DNA from: a virus
Length of the DNA stretch: 64,000 bases
Reading direction: 5' to 3' (one strand)
IMG/VR virus record: IMGVR_UViG_3300022674_000045
Location: 37,628 to 101,627 of that record
Part shown: positions 24,874 to 34,224 of the stretch, one piece after another
How positions within the stretch are numbered: position 1 is the stretch's first letter
Layout of the letters: every line of letters begins with the position of its first letter
Notes under the pieces: generated by a model
What the model was told of the DNA's origin: nothing
Databases searched by the model: none
The model's input: only the letters and a program-made list of their open reading frames with translations
Program-made: the position numbers and the translations under genes

Positions 24874-27487
24874 GAAGGAAACTCCTCTCTTCTTGTAAAA
24901 ATTGAAGTTGTGATAATGAATTTTCAATAAACAATCCATGGAAATTAGGAAATGCCCATGTGGCTTCCATTTTAGATTGCTCTGTTGGACTTATTCTTGG
25001 ATTTGGAATACAATCCAATACTGTGTGGTTCTTTACATAATTGTCTATTGTATATGTTTCTGGATACGATGTGTAATATCCAAGAGACATCATTCTTGGG
25101 GTTTTGCTTTCATTAGTTCTTATAACTAACCACCCAAATGAATTTTGATAATCCCCACCAACACCTGTTAAAATATCACCAGGTTGTGGTTTAATCTTTG
25201 TAATGTCAATTGGAGCGTGGGCTAATGTTGCCCATTTTTTCGACTTCATCCCCACTCTTTTAAATTTCTCCATCATATCACTATACCACAATGTACAACA
25301 ATTTGAGCATAGAACTAATGGTTCATCTCCACCCGTATCTGTGATAAATCCAATAATAATATTTACATCTTTCTTTGGGAAATGTGGAATATAACCATGT
25401 TGTGCAATAATCTTAGTTCCAGCTGTAACTCTATCGAATTTGTTGGTTATCTTTCTAATTTTGCCAACACTTATTATTGATGAACCTCTACTACCTGATA
25501 TACCCTTCACATATTCAACTTGTGTTAAAGCTCCATCTTTATCACTTAACACAAAATTCAATGTGCCTTTAGCTTCATCTATCGTGAATGCTGTGATTGT
25601 TCTTACCATCAGCATATTAATTGGGTTATTCCAATCAGAAAATACGACCTTATCTCCAAGATCAAACCTAATGTTGAGATCAAAACTTTCAACTTCAAAT
25701 GTAAGGCCATCATTTTTGATTAGATGTTCTGCTACTTGTTTAATATCGGGGGTTGATGTAGAGTGATTATTATCATAAACAACTCCGCCTGGTGTTGCCC
25801 AACAATAACTCTCAACTCCAGCATGCCTCATATCAGTCTGAGATAATAACTTTCTCCCAACACGAAATACTTGTGGTAATGGTCTGATTTCATCTGCTGT
25901 AAATAATCTTCTTTGCTTTCGACCAAGCATTGACATTCTTCTAGATGAACTATCTCGTACCTGTAAATTATATCGTTGATCTTGGGGTGAGTACGATTTG
26001 TCTGTTCCCACAAATGAAAATTTCAAAGTTCCATCTTCACGAACATCAAGACCAGTATATTGAGCATTACTTCCAGCATGATATGGCCCAGAGTTTACTG
26101 AACGGATAATAACGTAATTTTCTTCTTTGTTCAATATAATATTATCATATTTCGGAGTATCTAAATTAAAAAGTTCTCCTTCTGTATTTTCAAGAATATA
26201 AAATGAATTACCTATTCTTGCTTCCGTAACTCCATCTCTTGCATTTCTAATGAAATGAACTTTTCTGTAACTTGGATTTCCATACCCATCTTTGACGACT
26301 ATAATATCGCCTTCTTTAATAACTGTCCCATTTTTCATTGTGCCTTGTTCATCATATCTTAATTTTTTGGCACCTGCATGGATGAAATCCTTAACTTTTG
26401 TATTAAACTTAACTTTGATTAATTTTTCATTATCTAACTGAAGTCTTATTTCACGAATAACATCTGTTTCTGTAAAACCAATGAAAGAATCAATATAGGC
26501 TATATGTTTACCCCAAGGAATAGGATCTCCAACATGGACATAGAACGTACTGTCTAAATAAATTCCTTGTGCAATATCATAATATAATCTGATCTTTTTT
26601 CTTGATCTTGAATAAGGAAGAGCGTCCTTTCCTGTATCTCCAGGTGATGTAAAAAGATGCTCTAATTCTTTATACCCAAGATGTGTCATTGGCATATTAT
26701 GATGTTGATCTTTCAAATGCTGGAGAGTTTGGTATATATTTTTATCCATTTTGATCCAATCAACACTATAGATAAACATTGGATCAATTTGTGATAATGC
26801 TTGCCATCCTAGATATGTGCTAACTCCAGGAACATCTTTATATGCTGTATAATTATATGTATAGTCGGAATTAAATGTTGCTGACCAAAACACCATAATA
26901 GTGTTTTCAATTGCATCATGCAATGTATTGAAATCTCCATGTGCTTTATCACCAAAACAAATATGTTGGTTGCTGCTAATATTCATCAATGGAGCTTTCA
27001 ATAGATAGTCGCTAAGGCCTGCCAATCTAGCATTTCTTAAATATGATTGACCAGCTATAAGATGATTCACTTCATCAAACATCAAAATGAAGATAACATA
27101 CGGAAATGCAAGATTAAATTTAAACGGAGCATTAGTGAAATCAGAATAATATTTTGTGTCTATGTTCCATTCTTCAATTTTTCCTTCTGATTTCAATTTT
27201 GCTATTTCTTGCTCCATCGGATAACCAACACTAATGGTTCTATATGCTGGTGGTTCCTCAATAACAACAATATATCCATTTCTTAATTTTTCAATATATC
27301 TACAATTTGGAGGTAACACAGATGCTCCACCAAAACCTGAAGTGATCTTTTGTAAATAATTTTTTGTTAAATGGACACTTCTTCTTACTTTTGGGGTTGA
27401 TGGTTGATCCAACCCCTCAGGATATTCTGAATGTAATAATTGAACGTACTTTGGGTTAATTCTTATTTCCTCTACAGTTTCAGGCAT
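24851..27487 (-). CDS. Large PRTRC-B / Prok-E2_D-like protein
   Basis: The 878-residue protein has an N-terminal region that resembles PRTRC protein B and the prokaryotic E2 family D. LPPNCRYIEKL begins near residue 58, EEPPAYRTI follows, FNLAFPYVIF begins near residue 123, and about 50 residues on comes YLLKAPLMNISSNQHICFGD, where families of this type have PxxNv...G.iC.G. That cysteine is the candidate active-site residue. A segment like the family's FxxSxF helix follows. The remaining ~600 residues are beta-rich with a CSNCC pair and are not recognised. The start is coupled to the upstream gene by TAATG. The E2-like assignment comes from pattern memory. Confidence 0.55.
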   Translation of the reverse strand: MPETVEEIRINPKYVQLLHSEYPEGLDQPSTPKVRRSVHLTKNYLQKITSGFGGASVLPPNCRYIEKLRNGYIVVIEEPPAYRTISVGYPMEQEIAKLKSEGKIEEWNIDTKYYSDFTNAPFKFNLAFPYVIFILMFDEVNHLIAGQSYLRNARLAGLSDYLLKAPLMNISSNQHICFGDKAHGDFNTLHDAIENTIMVFWSATFNSDYTYNYTAYKDVPGVSTYLGWQALSQIDPMFIYSVDWIKMDKNIYQTLQHLKDQHHNMPMTHLGYKELEHLFTSPGDTGKDALPYSRSRKKIRLYYDIAQGIYLDSTFYVHVGDPIPWGKHIAYIDSFIGFTETDVIREIRLQLDNEKLIKVKFNTKVKDFIHAGAKKLRYDEQGTMKNGTVIKEGDIIVVKDGYGNPSYRKVHFIRNARDGVTEARIGNSFYILENTEGELFNLDTPKYDNIILNKEENYVIIRSVNSGPYHAGSNAQYTGLDVREDGTLKFSFVGTDKSYSPQDQRYNLQVRDSSSRRMSMLGRKQRRLFTADEIRPLPQVFRVGRKLLSQTDMRHAGVESYCWATPGGVVYDNNHSTSTPDIKQVAEHLIKNDGLTFEVESFDLNIRFDLGDKVVFSDWNNPINMLMVRTITAFTIDEAKGTLNFVLSDKDGALTQVEYVKGISGSRGSSIISVGKIRKITNKFDRVTAGTKIIAQHGYIPHFPKKDVNIIIGFITDTGGDEPLVLCSNCCTLWYSDMMEKFKRVGMKSKKWATLAHAPIDITKIKPQPGDILTGVGGDYQNSFGWLVIRTNESKTPRMMSLGYYTSYPETYTIDNYVKNHTVLDCIPNPRISPTEQSKMEATWAFPNFHGLFIENSLSQLQFLQEERSFLHVQDSCE

Positions 27488-27858
27488 TATTCACCTCTTA
27501 AAAATTTGTATTGTTTCGCATAATGAGTTAATATCTTTTCTGGACGATCATCTGGAATCTCCCATACTTTTTGTCTCTTTAATGATGAATCGTCTTTTGA
27601 TATTTGGGCAATTGACATGGAATAAAGAATTGTAAGATATAGATCAGCCGTTTCTCTCTCTAGTGTTAGAAAGGCGATCTCTTTTTTAGTTCGACCAGGA
27701 ACTTCTAATGCGAGGAAAATATTAGGACCCTTCGGAAGCTGTTTAATATGTGTAATGTTGGTCTGTTCCTCCTTTTGAATCTGGTCGCACAGCTCCCTTA
27801 CTTTTTGTGTTTTATCGTCTGTTTTTATTTCTGCTAAAATGCTTTGGAGTATTGTCAA
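27487..27858 (-). CDS. Unknown 123-residue protein
   Basis: It starts at TTG 27858 with AAGGAG 7 nt upstream. The protein is alpha/beta with ALEVPGRTKKEIAFLTLE in the middle. The stop overlaps the next start (TAATG), so it is coupled to the large E2_D-like gene. Not recognised. Confidence 0.6.
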   Translation of the reverse strand: MTILQSILAEIKTDDKTQKVRELCDQIQKEEQTNITHIKQLPKGPNIFLALEVPGRTKKEIAFLTLERETADLYLTILYSMSIAQISKDDSSLKRQKVWEIPDDRPEKILTHYAKQYKFLRGE

Positions 27859-27861
27859 AGT

Positions 27862-28200
27862 TTATCTCCTTTTCTTTGTGTAATATCTCCTATCTGCGGT
27901 ATCCATATATTCGACTCTTTCAAATGGAACCGATCTCCATGCTTTCTTTTCAAGGTCATAGACATGCATGATTTTATTCTTTTGAATAAGTTTCAAAATG
28001 TGTTGAATGTTTACACCTTTTGGATGATCTTTTACAGGAATCTTTTTAAAATCCAAGGTACATCTCATGATTCTTTCTGTATCATCCTTTTTTGTAAATT
28101 TTATAACAACATCTTTTTCCTCATAAACCTTCTTCCAAAATTGTAATGCACTAACTATTATATCAGAGTTAATTTTATCTTCTTGGTTATCATCAGGCAT
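27862..28200 (-). CDS. DUF2693-like SH3-fold protein
   Basis: The 112-residue protein contains VVIKFTKKDDTERIMRCTLDF, then a spacer, then MHVYDLEKKAWRSVPFERV. This is the layout I associate with DUF2693, a small beta-barrel domain in phages including T4 relatives; function unknown. GGGAGG precedes the ATG, and the gene follows the radical SAM gene without a gap. Confidence 0.5.
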   Translation of the reverse strand: MPDDNQEDKINSDIIVSALQFWKKVYEEKDVVIKFTKKDDTERIMRCTLDFKKIPVKDHPKGVNIQHILKLIQKNKIMHVYDLEKKAWRSVPFERVEYMDTADRRYYTKKRR

Positions 28201-29253
28201 TTATTTATCCTCCCTCTTATCAATATGAACTAAATCATCTTCCCCATCGCCTGATTCATCAATATACTTGCTCATCATTAAACATGAATGATTGCAGAGT
28301 TTACACATTCTGTTTTTATCGGTTTTGATTGATTCTAAGAATGCCTTGGATACTCTTTCAGGATCCTCTAAATCAAATAGATTCTCCAAACTAAATATCT
28401 GTGGTGTTACTGATCCACGAATCCTCAAACATAATCGAATGCTAGCATCTGCATCAACAGTTATATTGTGAATACCATTCTCTAATTGGCAATCGAAATT
28501 AGATGGTAATGTATCATACATCATTGGAAGTAAGACGTCGGCCATATGAATTAATAGAGTATCATCGTCCATCATGTTATTGAATAACATTGCCAATTCA
28601 AATGTTGGTTTCACTAAAGGGGAATAATCTGTAATATTTGAAAAATCATAATATATGTTTTTTGCGATATCTACGAATGTAATATCACTATATATTCCTG
28701 CATCGCTTAACTCTCCCACAAGATCATATAGGAGGTGTTTGTTATGATTCATGACTGTGATCTCTGCAACAACATCTTTTACGAAACCACTGTCCTGCAT
28801 CATTTTTAATCTCTTTAAACCTTCAACACTCTTTTTAACACGATCTTCACTTGAACCAATTTCATTAAATACAGGATCTACTGAACTTGTAAACCCTTCA
28901 AGATAATCGGTCTCTCTCATTAGCTTTTTAATCAAGGGTTGAATTTCCGGAGTGTTGTTGCTAATGATCGTATAGAAGATTTTGTTTTCATTACAATAAT
29001 TGATTATTATTGATAAATCTTTTCTCAATAACGGCTCTCCGCCATAGAATATATGAAATGCATTTGGGTTATGAATTTTAAATGCTCTAAGACCAGCTAT
29101 AACCATTTCTGTTGACATTTCATTTTTAATATAATGTGCCATGTCAGGATAACTACCTGGTTTGTTCGGGTAATTCTTGACTATGGCACAATATTCACAT
29201 TTAAGATTACATCGTCTTGTCAATATCCAATTGACTATTCGGATTTTACTCAT
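28201..29253 (-). CDS. Radical SAM/SPASM-like enzyme
   Basis: The protein is 350 residues from ATG 29253, which overlaps the upstream stop as TAATG with GGGAG 8 nt upstream. The 4Fe-4S motif CNLKCEYC (C15, C19, C22) defines a radical SAM enzyme. FYGGEPLLRKDL near residue 75 is the SAM-binding GGE motif. The C-terminal CKLCNHSCLMM near residue 320 resembles a SPASM/twitch auxiliary cluster, typical of peptide-modifying enzymes. It is too long and differently arranged for QueE. The two genes directly upstream encode proteins with the shared DFVTNSSS N-terminal tag, which are candidate substrates. Confidence 0.8.
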   Translation of the reverse strand: MSKIRIVNWILTRRCNLKCEYCAIVKNYPNKPGSYPDMAHYIKNEMSTEMVIAGLRAFKIHNPNAFHIFYGGEPLLRKDLSIIINYCNENKIFYTIISNNTPEIQPLIKKLMRETDYLEGFTSSVDPVFNEIGSSEDRVKKSVEGLKRLKMMQDSGFVKDVVAEITVMNHNKHLLYDLVGELSDAGIYSDITFVDIAKNIYYDFSNITDYSPLVKPTFELAMLFNNMMDDDTLLIHMADVLLPMMYDTLPSNFDCQLENGIHNITVDADASIRLCLRIRGSVTPQIFSLENLFDLEDPERVSKAFLESIKTDKNRMCKLCNHSCLMMSKYIDESGDGEDDLVHIDKREDK

Positions 29254-29618
29254 TAGGCTTGCTCCCATACACGAAGTATTCCACCTTGATCTTTTATTTC
29301 TTGCTCAAAAGTTCTCCACTCTCTATGCTGATTAGCTTCTGCAAAAACGGCTATCTTTCCGTCTAATATTACTTTCAGGCAGTCTTCATACTGTTTTGAA
29401 GTTAGGCGTGCCCACTCTTTCGGTCCACGAGCAAGATCAATCCAATCACAAGGATCTGCTTGGGTATAAGATATAAGATGTTCTTTTGTTTTGAAGCTTC
29501 TTAATCTTTCCCATTTTACAAACTTCCATTCCAAATGATCTCTACAAATCGGGTGGTCTGCTTCAAATACAAAACAAATAGATGAACTGTTTGTAACGAA
29601 ATCAAATTTGATTTTCAT
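29253..29618 (-). CDS. DFVTNSSS-tag protein B
   Basis: The 121-residue protein begins MKIKFDFVTNSSSICFV, one of five near-identical N-termini in this window. The rest is acidic and aromatic, with no similarity to the other family members visible beyond the tag. Both ends are coupled: its ATG overlaps the stop of tag protein A (TAATG) and its stop overlaps the start of the radical SAM gene. The tag is not a Sec signal: it lacks a hydrophobic core. Confidence 0.75.
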   Translation of the reverse strand: MKIKFDFVTNSSSICFVFEADHPICRDHLEWKFVKWERLRSFKTKEHLISYTQADPCDWIDLARGPKEWARLTSKQYEDCLKVILDGKIAVFAEANQHREWRTFEQEIKDQGGILRVWEQA

Positions 29619-30001
29619 TATGAAAGTTCCTCAGCAACCATATCAATATACTTTGATCTTTCAAATTCATCACATGCTTGATAATCAACTGCACAATATA
29701 CCGCAACGTGCTCTTCATCTACAACCTCTTTTATTTTCAAATATAACTCTTTATCAAGGTTATGGAATCGAAGGCCTCCCATTGGTTTAGATGCCCAATC
29801 ATATGGACGCCCATTTGTCCAGTCTTGAAGTTCTTGTAAATTATAGAAAACCCGATATATTCCAACACCTTCATTTTGATAATTAGGATTTTCATTTAAT
29901 TTAGCTACGTATTCTTCAAATTGCGGAACTTCATCTGGTGGGAGACTCATAATGTAACAAGCCGATGAACTGTTTGTTACAAAATCAGATTTTATCCTCA
30001 T
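29618..30001 (-). CDS. DFVTNSSS-tag protein A
   Basis: The 127-residue protein begins MRIKSDFVTNSSSACYI. The remainder is an acidic alpha/beta sequence. AGGAG lies upstream of the ATG, 8 nt after the SbcC-like stop. It is first in a coupled run with tag protein B and the radical SAM gene. Confidence 0.75.
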   Translation of the reverse strand: MRIKSDFVTNSSSACYIMSLPPDEVPQFEEYVAKLNENPNYQNEGVGIYRVFYNLQELQDWTNGRPYDWASKPMGGLRFHNLDKELYLKIKEVVDEEHVAVYCAVDYQACDEFERSKYIDMVAEELS

Positions 30002-30009
30002 ACTTTCTC

Positions 30010-32202
30010 CTAACTAAATGCTAATGTTTGATCAGCTTCCAAATGATCTTGATGTTGATGTGAAATGATATAAATACATTTCCCTATCTTTATTTTCGAT
30101 AATACCTTTGATACATACTGAATATTTTGCTCATCTAATGCATCAAATATTTCATCAAACAGAAGTATGTTAAATGAGATGTTTTGAATATTCGATAACA
30201 AATCCCCAAGAGTTAAAATGATTGCAATATCAATTATTCTTGTTTGACCTCCTGATAATTGTACTCGAGAATTTGCTCTTGTTTGTGTGTCAAGAACATG
30301 AACCGAAATTTTATCTCTGAACTCTCCAGCTTTTGTCTCGGCTAATGTATCAAATGAAACAACATATCTTCCATTTGTTAGCATATCAAGATAATGTTCT
30401 ACACGCTCATTCATAAATGGAACAGCTTCATCAATTAACATAGAAGGAATGCCTGTTGCAGAGAAACCTGTTTTCCAGAATGATGCCACTTCTTGTAATT
30501 CATCAAACCTAGAAACTCTTTCTTTTGCTGTTTTAATTGCAATCTTATATTCTCTTTCTTTTTTCATGTAATTATTCAATTGAGATTCATCATATTCAGA
30601 AGCTTCAATCTCTTTTATTCTTTGTTCTGATTGTTTAATATCATTCTGAATATTTCTAACATTTTCTTTTATAGATTCAATTTCAGAAAGTTTTTCCTCT
30701 TGAATCTTTCTTTTTTCAAGTAATTCGTTCTTTTGTTCTTGCAATTCACTACTTTTGGTATTTTCTTCTTGTTTAATATTTTGTTCCTCTTGTTTGGCCA
30801 ATTCGAGAACCTTACTCGTTGCTGTTTCAAGCTTGTCTCTGATTGCAGAATATTCTTCCTGTTGTGCTCTCTTAACAGCATTTTGCTCGCTATCATTATG
30901 TTTTAACTCATCATTTGCTTTGTTGCTTTCTTCAGATAGCTTACGGTTCACTTCTGTAATCTTTGTATTAAACTGACCAATCTCTTGTAGATATTGTTTA
31001 ATTTCTTGTCTATATCCTGCAATTTTATCTTCAAGAGTTTTTATCGTTACTTCATCAACCGTTTGTTCACATAATGGACATTCTGATATATCATGATCAA
31101 TCACATGAGTTTGTATTTCTTCAATGCGACCATCCAATGAACTACATGAATTTTCTAATCTATTCTTTTTAATTTCAAGTTCATGTTTTTCTTCTTGAAG
31201 CTCTGCAATCTTGTCAGAAAGTGCCTGTTTGATTTCAACTCTCTTATCTTGCAATTGAACTAAAAGTGTCATATGTTTATCTTTAATCTCTACTTCAGCG
31301 TTCTGTGCGGCACCTTTTAATTCAAGAATCTTGGTTTGCTTTCTATTATCAAGATCTTTAAACCTTTGTGAAAACACTTGTGCCAAATCTTTTAATGTAC
31401 TTTCTATTGTTGCAAGATTTGTTATTGTATCTTCTAACTTAATATCATGATTTTTCTCTAAACCTTCAAGACTCTTTGTCCACTGATTCAGTAGTCTTGT
31501 TGATTCCTCAATTGATTTATTCTTTTCAGCAATGCGTTCTTCTTTTTGCTTGAAGAAATCAACCTTTGATTTTTTCAATAATTCAATTTGCTCTTTTGTA
31601 TCTTCCAACAATCCAATATTAATTTGGATTCTTTTATCAAGTTCAGATCTTTGTTCATTTACATCTTTATATGCCTGATCCGCAAATTTGTAATATGTGA
31701 GAAACATTTCCAGATCTAAAACTTTTCTGAATATTTCTTTCTTTTGTGAGTCAGGAAGATCCGTAAAGAAGTCTTTCACCTTTTGCCCAAACATCAATGC
31801 GTTCATAAATGCTTTTTGCGGACAAATGATTCTTTCAATCAATGGCAATACTTCTTTATGACCCTGTTTAATATCAACACCATTTAAATTTACAATTACG
31901 GTGTTGTTATATTTTGTATATTTGTGGTATCGGGTTACCTTATATTTATCATCATTGACTTTGAATTTGACCCATGTCTTGCAATTTTTTCCGATTTTAT
32001 TATTAACAACATCATCACCTCTAGCTCCCTTAGAAGTGACTCCATACAGAGTAAACGGAATTGCATCTATGGCCATTGTTTTCCCAATACCATTTGGCCC
32101 TGTGATCAATGTAAGCTTATCACTTTCAAATGTCAGGACCATTGGGTCGATATAAGGTCCATAATTTTTCATCCCTACTTCTAAAAAGGTTATGTTTTTC
32201 AT
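30010..32202 (-). CDS. SbcC/Rad50-like recombination ATPase (T4 gp46-like)
   Basis: The 730-residue SMC-like protein has Walker A GPNGIGKT at residues 35-42, two long coiled coils separated by a CPLC zinc hook near residue 375, the signature LSGGQTRI, and Walker B NILLFDEIFDALDEQN near the C-terminus. It forms the SbcCD/Mre11-Rad50-type complex with the product of the gene immediately upstream, which overlaps by 4 nt. The complex processes DNA ends for recombination-dependent replication and degrades host DNA in T4. Confidence 0.9.
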   Translation of the reverse strand: MKNITFLEVGMKNYGPYIDPMVLTFESDKLTLITGPNGIGKTMAIDAIPFTLYGVTSKGARGDDVVNNKIGKNCKTWVKFKVNDDKYKVTRYHKYTKYNNTVIVNLNGVDIKQGHKEVLPLIERIICPQKAFMNALMFGQKVKDFFTDLPDSQKKEIFRKVLDLEMFLTYYKFADQAYKDVNEQRSELDKRIQINIGLLEDTKEQIELLKKSKVDFFKQKEERIAEKNKSIEESTRLLNQWTKSLEGLEKNHDIKLEDTITNLATIESTLKDLAQVFSQRFKDLDNRKQTKILELKGAAQNAEVEIKDKHMTLLVQLQDKRVEIKQALSDKIAELQEEKHELEIKKNRLENSCSSLDGRIEEIQTHVIDHDISECPLCEQTVDEVTIKTLEDKIAGYRQEIKQYLQEIGQFNTKITEVNRKLSEESNKANDELKHNDSEQNAVKRAQQEEYSAIRDKLETATSKVLELAKQEEQNIKQEENTKSSELQEQKNELLEKRKIQEEKLSEIESIKENVRNIQNDIKQSEQRIKEIEASEYDESQLNNYMKKEREYKIAIKTAKERVSRFDELQEVASFWKTGFSATGIPSMLIDEAVPFMNERVEHYLDMLTNGRYVVSFDTLAETKAGEFRDKISVHVLDTQTRANSRVQLSGGQTRIIDIAIILTLGDLLSNIQNISFNILLFDEIFDALDEQNIQYVSKVLSKIKIGKCIYIISHQHQDHLEADQTLAFS

Positions 32203-33236
32203 GCTAGAGATTCTTCCCCTTTTCTGATTATTTCCATAGCGATTTGCATGTAAAGATCATGTTTGTCTTCCGGAATTTCTTTGATCTCCAAATATCTTTT
32301 CAATTTGTCTTCCGTTGACATATTACTTGTAATACCACGATCAGTTATATCTCTATCTGTTTTATCAATTACATTAAATTCCCCTTTAATATCAGATAGA
32401 TCAACTGTTTCTTTCATGATAACTTTAACATGATCTCCAGCTTCCTTTGCCTGCCTTGCCTGTTTAATAGCTTCATCTTTATTATCAGATGTTATTTCAA
32501 TTTGAATATGTTTCTTGTATTTGGTGATTGGGATACTGTCAACTTGTAATGTATCAGAATCAACAATCAAAAATCTTTTCTCGTCCTGCCGCTCTCCCCA
32601 ATCCAATTGAATTAATGAACCAACATAAAATAACCTTACTCCATGCATTGTTATTTCTTGTGGTTTATGATAATGCCCCAACAATACCAATTCGTATTTC
32701 CCTTGTAAATCTTTCATTGATATATTGGATACAATACTCATTCCAGAATTTAATACGCCCTCACTTAATCCAAAATGTGAAATTAATATTCTGGATTTAT
32801 TATATTTTACTTCTTCGGGAACATTATAAGAATATGGAACTAAAAGAATATTCTCATTTTCGATTTGATGTGTATCTTTGAAGCTAACCCAATTGACATT
32901 TGAAATATCTTCCAATGGTCTCAAAGCTGAAACAACATCAGATCCTTTTCCCGATAGATCGTGGTTTCCATCAATAACATAAAATGTTATCAGGTGCGCC
33001 CAATCTTTAAAATATTGAATCATTATATCCTGAGCGATTGCATGAATTATTGATTTGCCATGCAAAACATCCCCACCAATAATGATGGTAAACACATTAT
33101 TTTTTATACAATATTGTGCAACTTCGTATAATGCATTTTTTATACTGCTCAACCGCTCAGGAAGATTCGTTTGGTCCTCGACTTTGTCTTGACCATACCG
33201 TGACAAATGAATGTCTGCAATAAAGGCAAATCTCAT
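32199..33236 (-). CDS. SbcD/Mre11-like nuclease (T4 gp47-like)
   Basis: The 345-residue metallophosphoesterase shows DIHLS at the N-terminus, GGDVLHG, DGNHD, SHFG and LLGHYH in order, the five metal-binding motifs of Mre11/SbcD. It overlaps its SbcC partner by 4 nt and the prepilin-like gene by 4 nt (ATGA). Length is typical. Confidence 0.92.
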   Translation of the reverse strand: MRFAFIADIHLSRYGQDKVEDQTNLPERLSSIKNALYEVAQYCIKNNVFTIIIGGDVLHGKSIIHAIAQDIMIQYFKDWAHLITFYVIDGNHDLSGKGSDVVSALRPLEDISNVNWVSFKDTHQIENENILLVPYSYNVPEEVKYNKSRILISHFGLSEGVLNSGMSIVSNISMKDLQGKYELVLLGHYHKPQEITMHGVRLFYVGSLIQLDWGERQDEKRFLIVDSDTLQVDSIPITKYKKHIQIEITSDNKDEAIKQARQAKEAGDHVKVIMKETVDLSDIKGEFNVIDKTDRDITDRGITSNMSTEDKLKRYLEIKEIPEDKHDLYMQIAMEIIRKGEESLA

Positions 33237-33469
33237 AATTTTTTTAGATCTCCTTTTTCCTCTATTGGTTGTTCTGGTGGTTCTTCTTTTTGCTCTATAG
33301 CATCCCTTTGTTTCTCTTGCTCTTGTGTGATAACTTCAATATTCTGTATATTTTCTTTAAAGCTATCGGACACATTGATTGCTGTTGGAATAACTATAGC
33401 TGCCATAATTAGAACTATAACTATAGCAACCAATAACTCCACAAGAGTAAACCCTTTTTTATTCAACAT
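33233..33469 (-). CDS. Type IV prepilin-like protein
   Basis: The protein is 78 residues from ATG 33469 (AAAAGGAG 8 nt upstream; an ATG 21 nt further up lies before that site). It begins MLNKKGFTLVELLVAIVIVL, a textbook class III signal: Lys-Lys-Gly, cleavage before Phe, Glu at +5, then a hydrophobic helix. The mature part is short and highly charged, ending in a Glu/Pro/Lys-rich tail, so it cannot form a full globular pilin head. The gene is locked between a tag protein and SbcD by overlaps. Prepilin-like proteins are unusual in phages; it could use or disturb the host prepilin peptidase or pilus, or simply be a small membrane protein. Confidence 0.75.
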   Translation of the reverse strand: MLNKKGFTLVELLVAIVIVLIMAAIVIPTAINVSDSFKENIQNIEVITQEQEKQRDAIEQKEEPPEQPIEEKGDLKKL

Positions 33470-33914
33470 CTTTATCACTCCTTTTAACATTACAAAATGT
33501 ACTTAAATCAATATGATTTAATAATATATTAAGAACTTTCTCCTGTTGAATACCCATGATAATATCTTCGCTACTTGATGAAATATCGACAGACGAAACT
33601 AAAAGATCTTTATCCCCAAGATAATTCATTAGAACTTCGTATGTTCTACTATCAAGACCAAGACCATCCCCATATTCACCCCTATAAAGAGATTCTCCAC
33701 TTTTTAATTCTTCAATACAGCCAATAATATCTTGAGGAATCATTTCTATAAATATTTCTCTTTCATCATCTGCCATTTCATCAAAGTCTGCCCATTTAAG
33801 CATTTCTTCGATTGCGGGTTTAATATCATCACGTCTCACTTCAAAATCATTTGGAATGAAAACTATATAACAGGTGGATGAACTATTTGTTACAAAATCA
33901 GATTTTATTTTCAT
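33459..33914 (-). CDS. DFVTNSSS-tag protein C
   Basis: The protein is 151 residues from ATG 33914 (GAAGGA 8 nt upstream, overlapping the upstream stop as TAATG). It begins MKIKSDFVTNSSSTCYI. The body is acidic and ends VKRSDKDVE. The last 11 nt overlap the prepilin-like gene. Confidence 0.75.
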   Translation of the reverse strand: MKIKSDFVTNSSSTCYIVFIPNDFEVRRDDIKPAIEEMLKWADFDEMADDEREIFIEMIPQDIIGCIEELKSGESLYRGEYGDGLGLDSRTYEVLMNYLGDKDLLVSSVDISSSSEDIIMGIQQEKVLNILLNHIDLSTFCNVKRSDKDVE

Positions 33915-34219
33915 TAGTAACATCCTTCATGATGAATATGATCTTCATCTATCCCCATGTTAATTAGAAATTTTATCATATCAAAATTGTCCATTGAGGT
34001 TTCTCCTGCAATGTTGTTTTCAGTTTCTGTAATTTTCCAAGCATCATATTTACTCCAAGACCAATTTGCATTAGGGTCTTCATTTCGTCCACCATAATAT
34101 TGCTCGGCAATTTTCATATGATTGTGGATCATGAATATTTGTAGATCTGTCAGATGTTTTTTCTGAATAACAAAACTTGCACATGAACTGTTTGTTACAA
34201 AATCTGTTTTTAATTTCAT
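33914..34219 (-). CDS. DFVTNSSS-tag protein D
   Basis: The protein is 101 residues from ATG 34219, with GAGG 9 nt upstream; an upstream in-frame ATG precedes the ribosome site. It begins MKLKTDFVTNSSCASFV, where the third serine is replaced by cysteine. The body has a His-rich C-terminus (DHIHHEGCY). Confidence 0.72.
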   Translation of the reverse strand: MKLKTDFVTNSSCASFVIQKKHLTDLQIFMIHNHMKIAEQYYGGRNEDPNANWSWSKYDAWKITETENNIAGETSMDNFDMIKFLINMGIDEDHIHHEGCY

Positions 34220-34224
34220 TTTTT

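Noticed and set aside
28201-29253. QueE (7-carboxy-7-deazaguanine synthase), to complete the FolE2-QueD pathway
   Set aside because: The protein is about 350 residues with a C-terminal SPASM-like cysteine cluster; QueE is shorter and lacks that. The pathway link is not supported.
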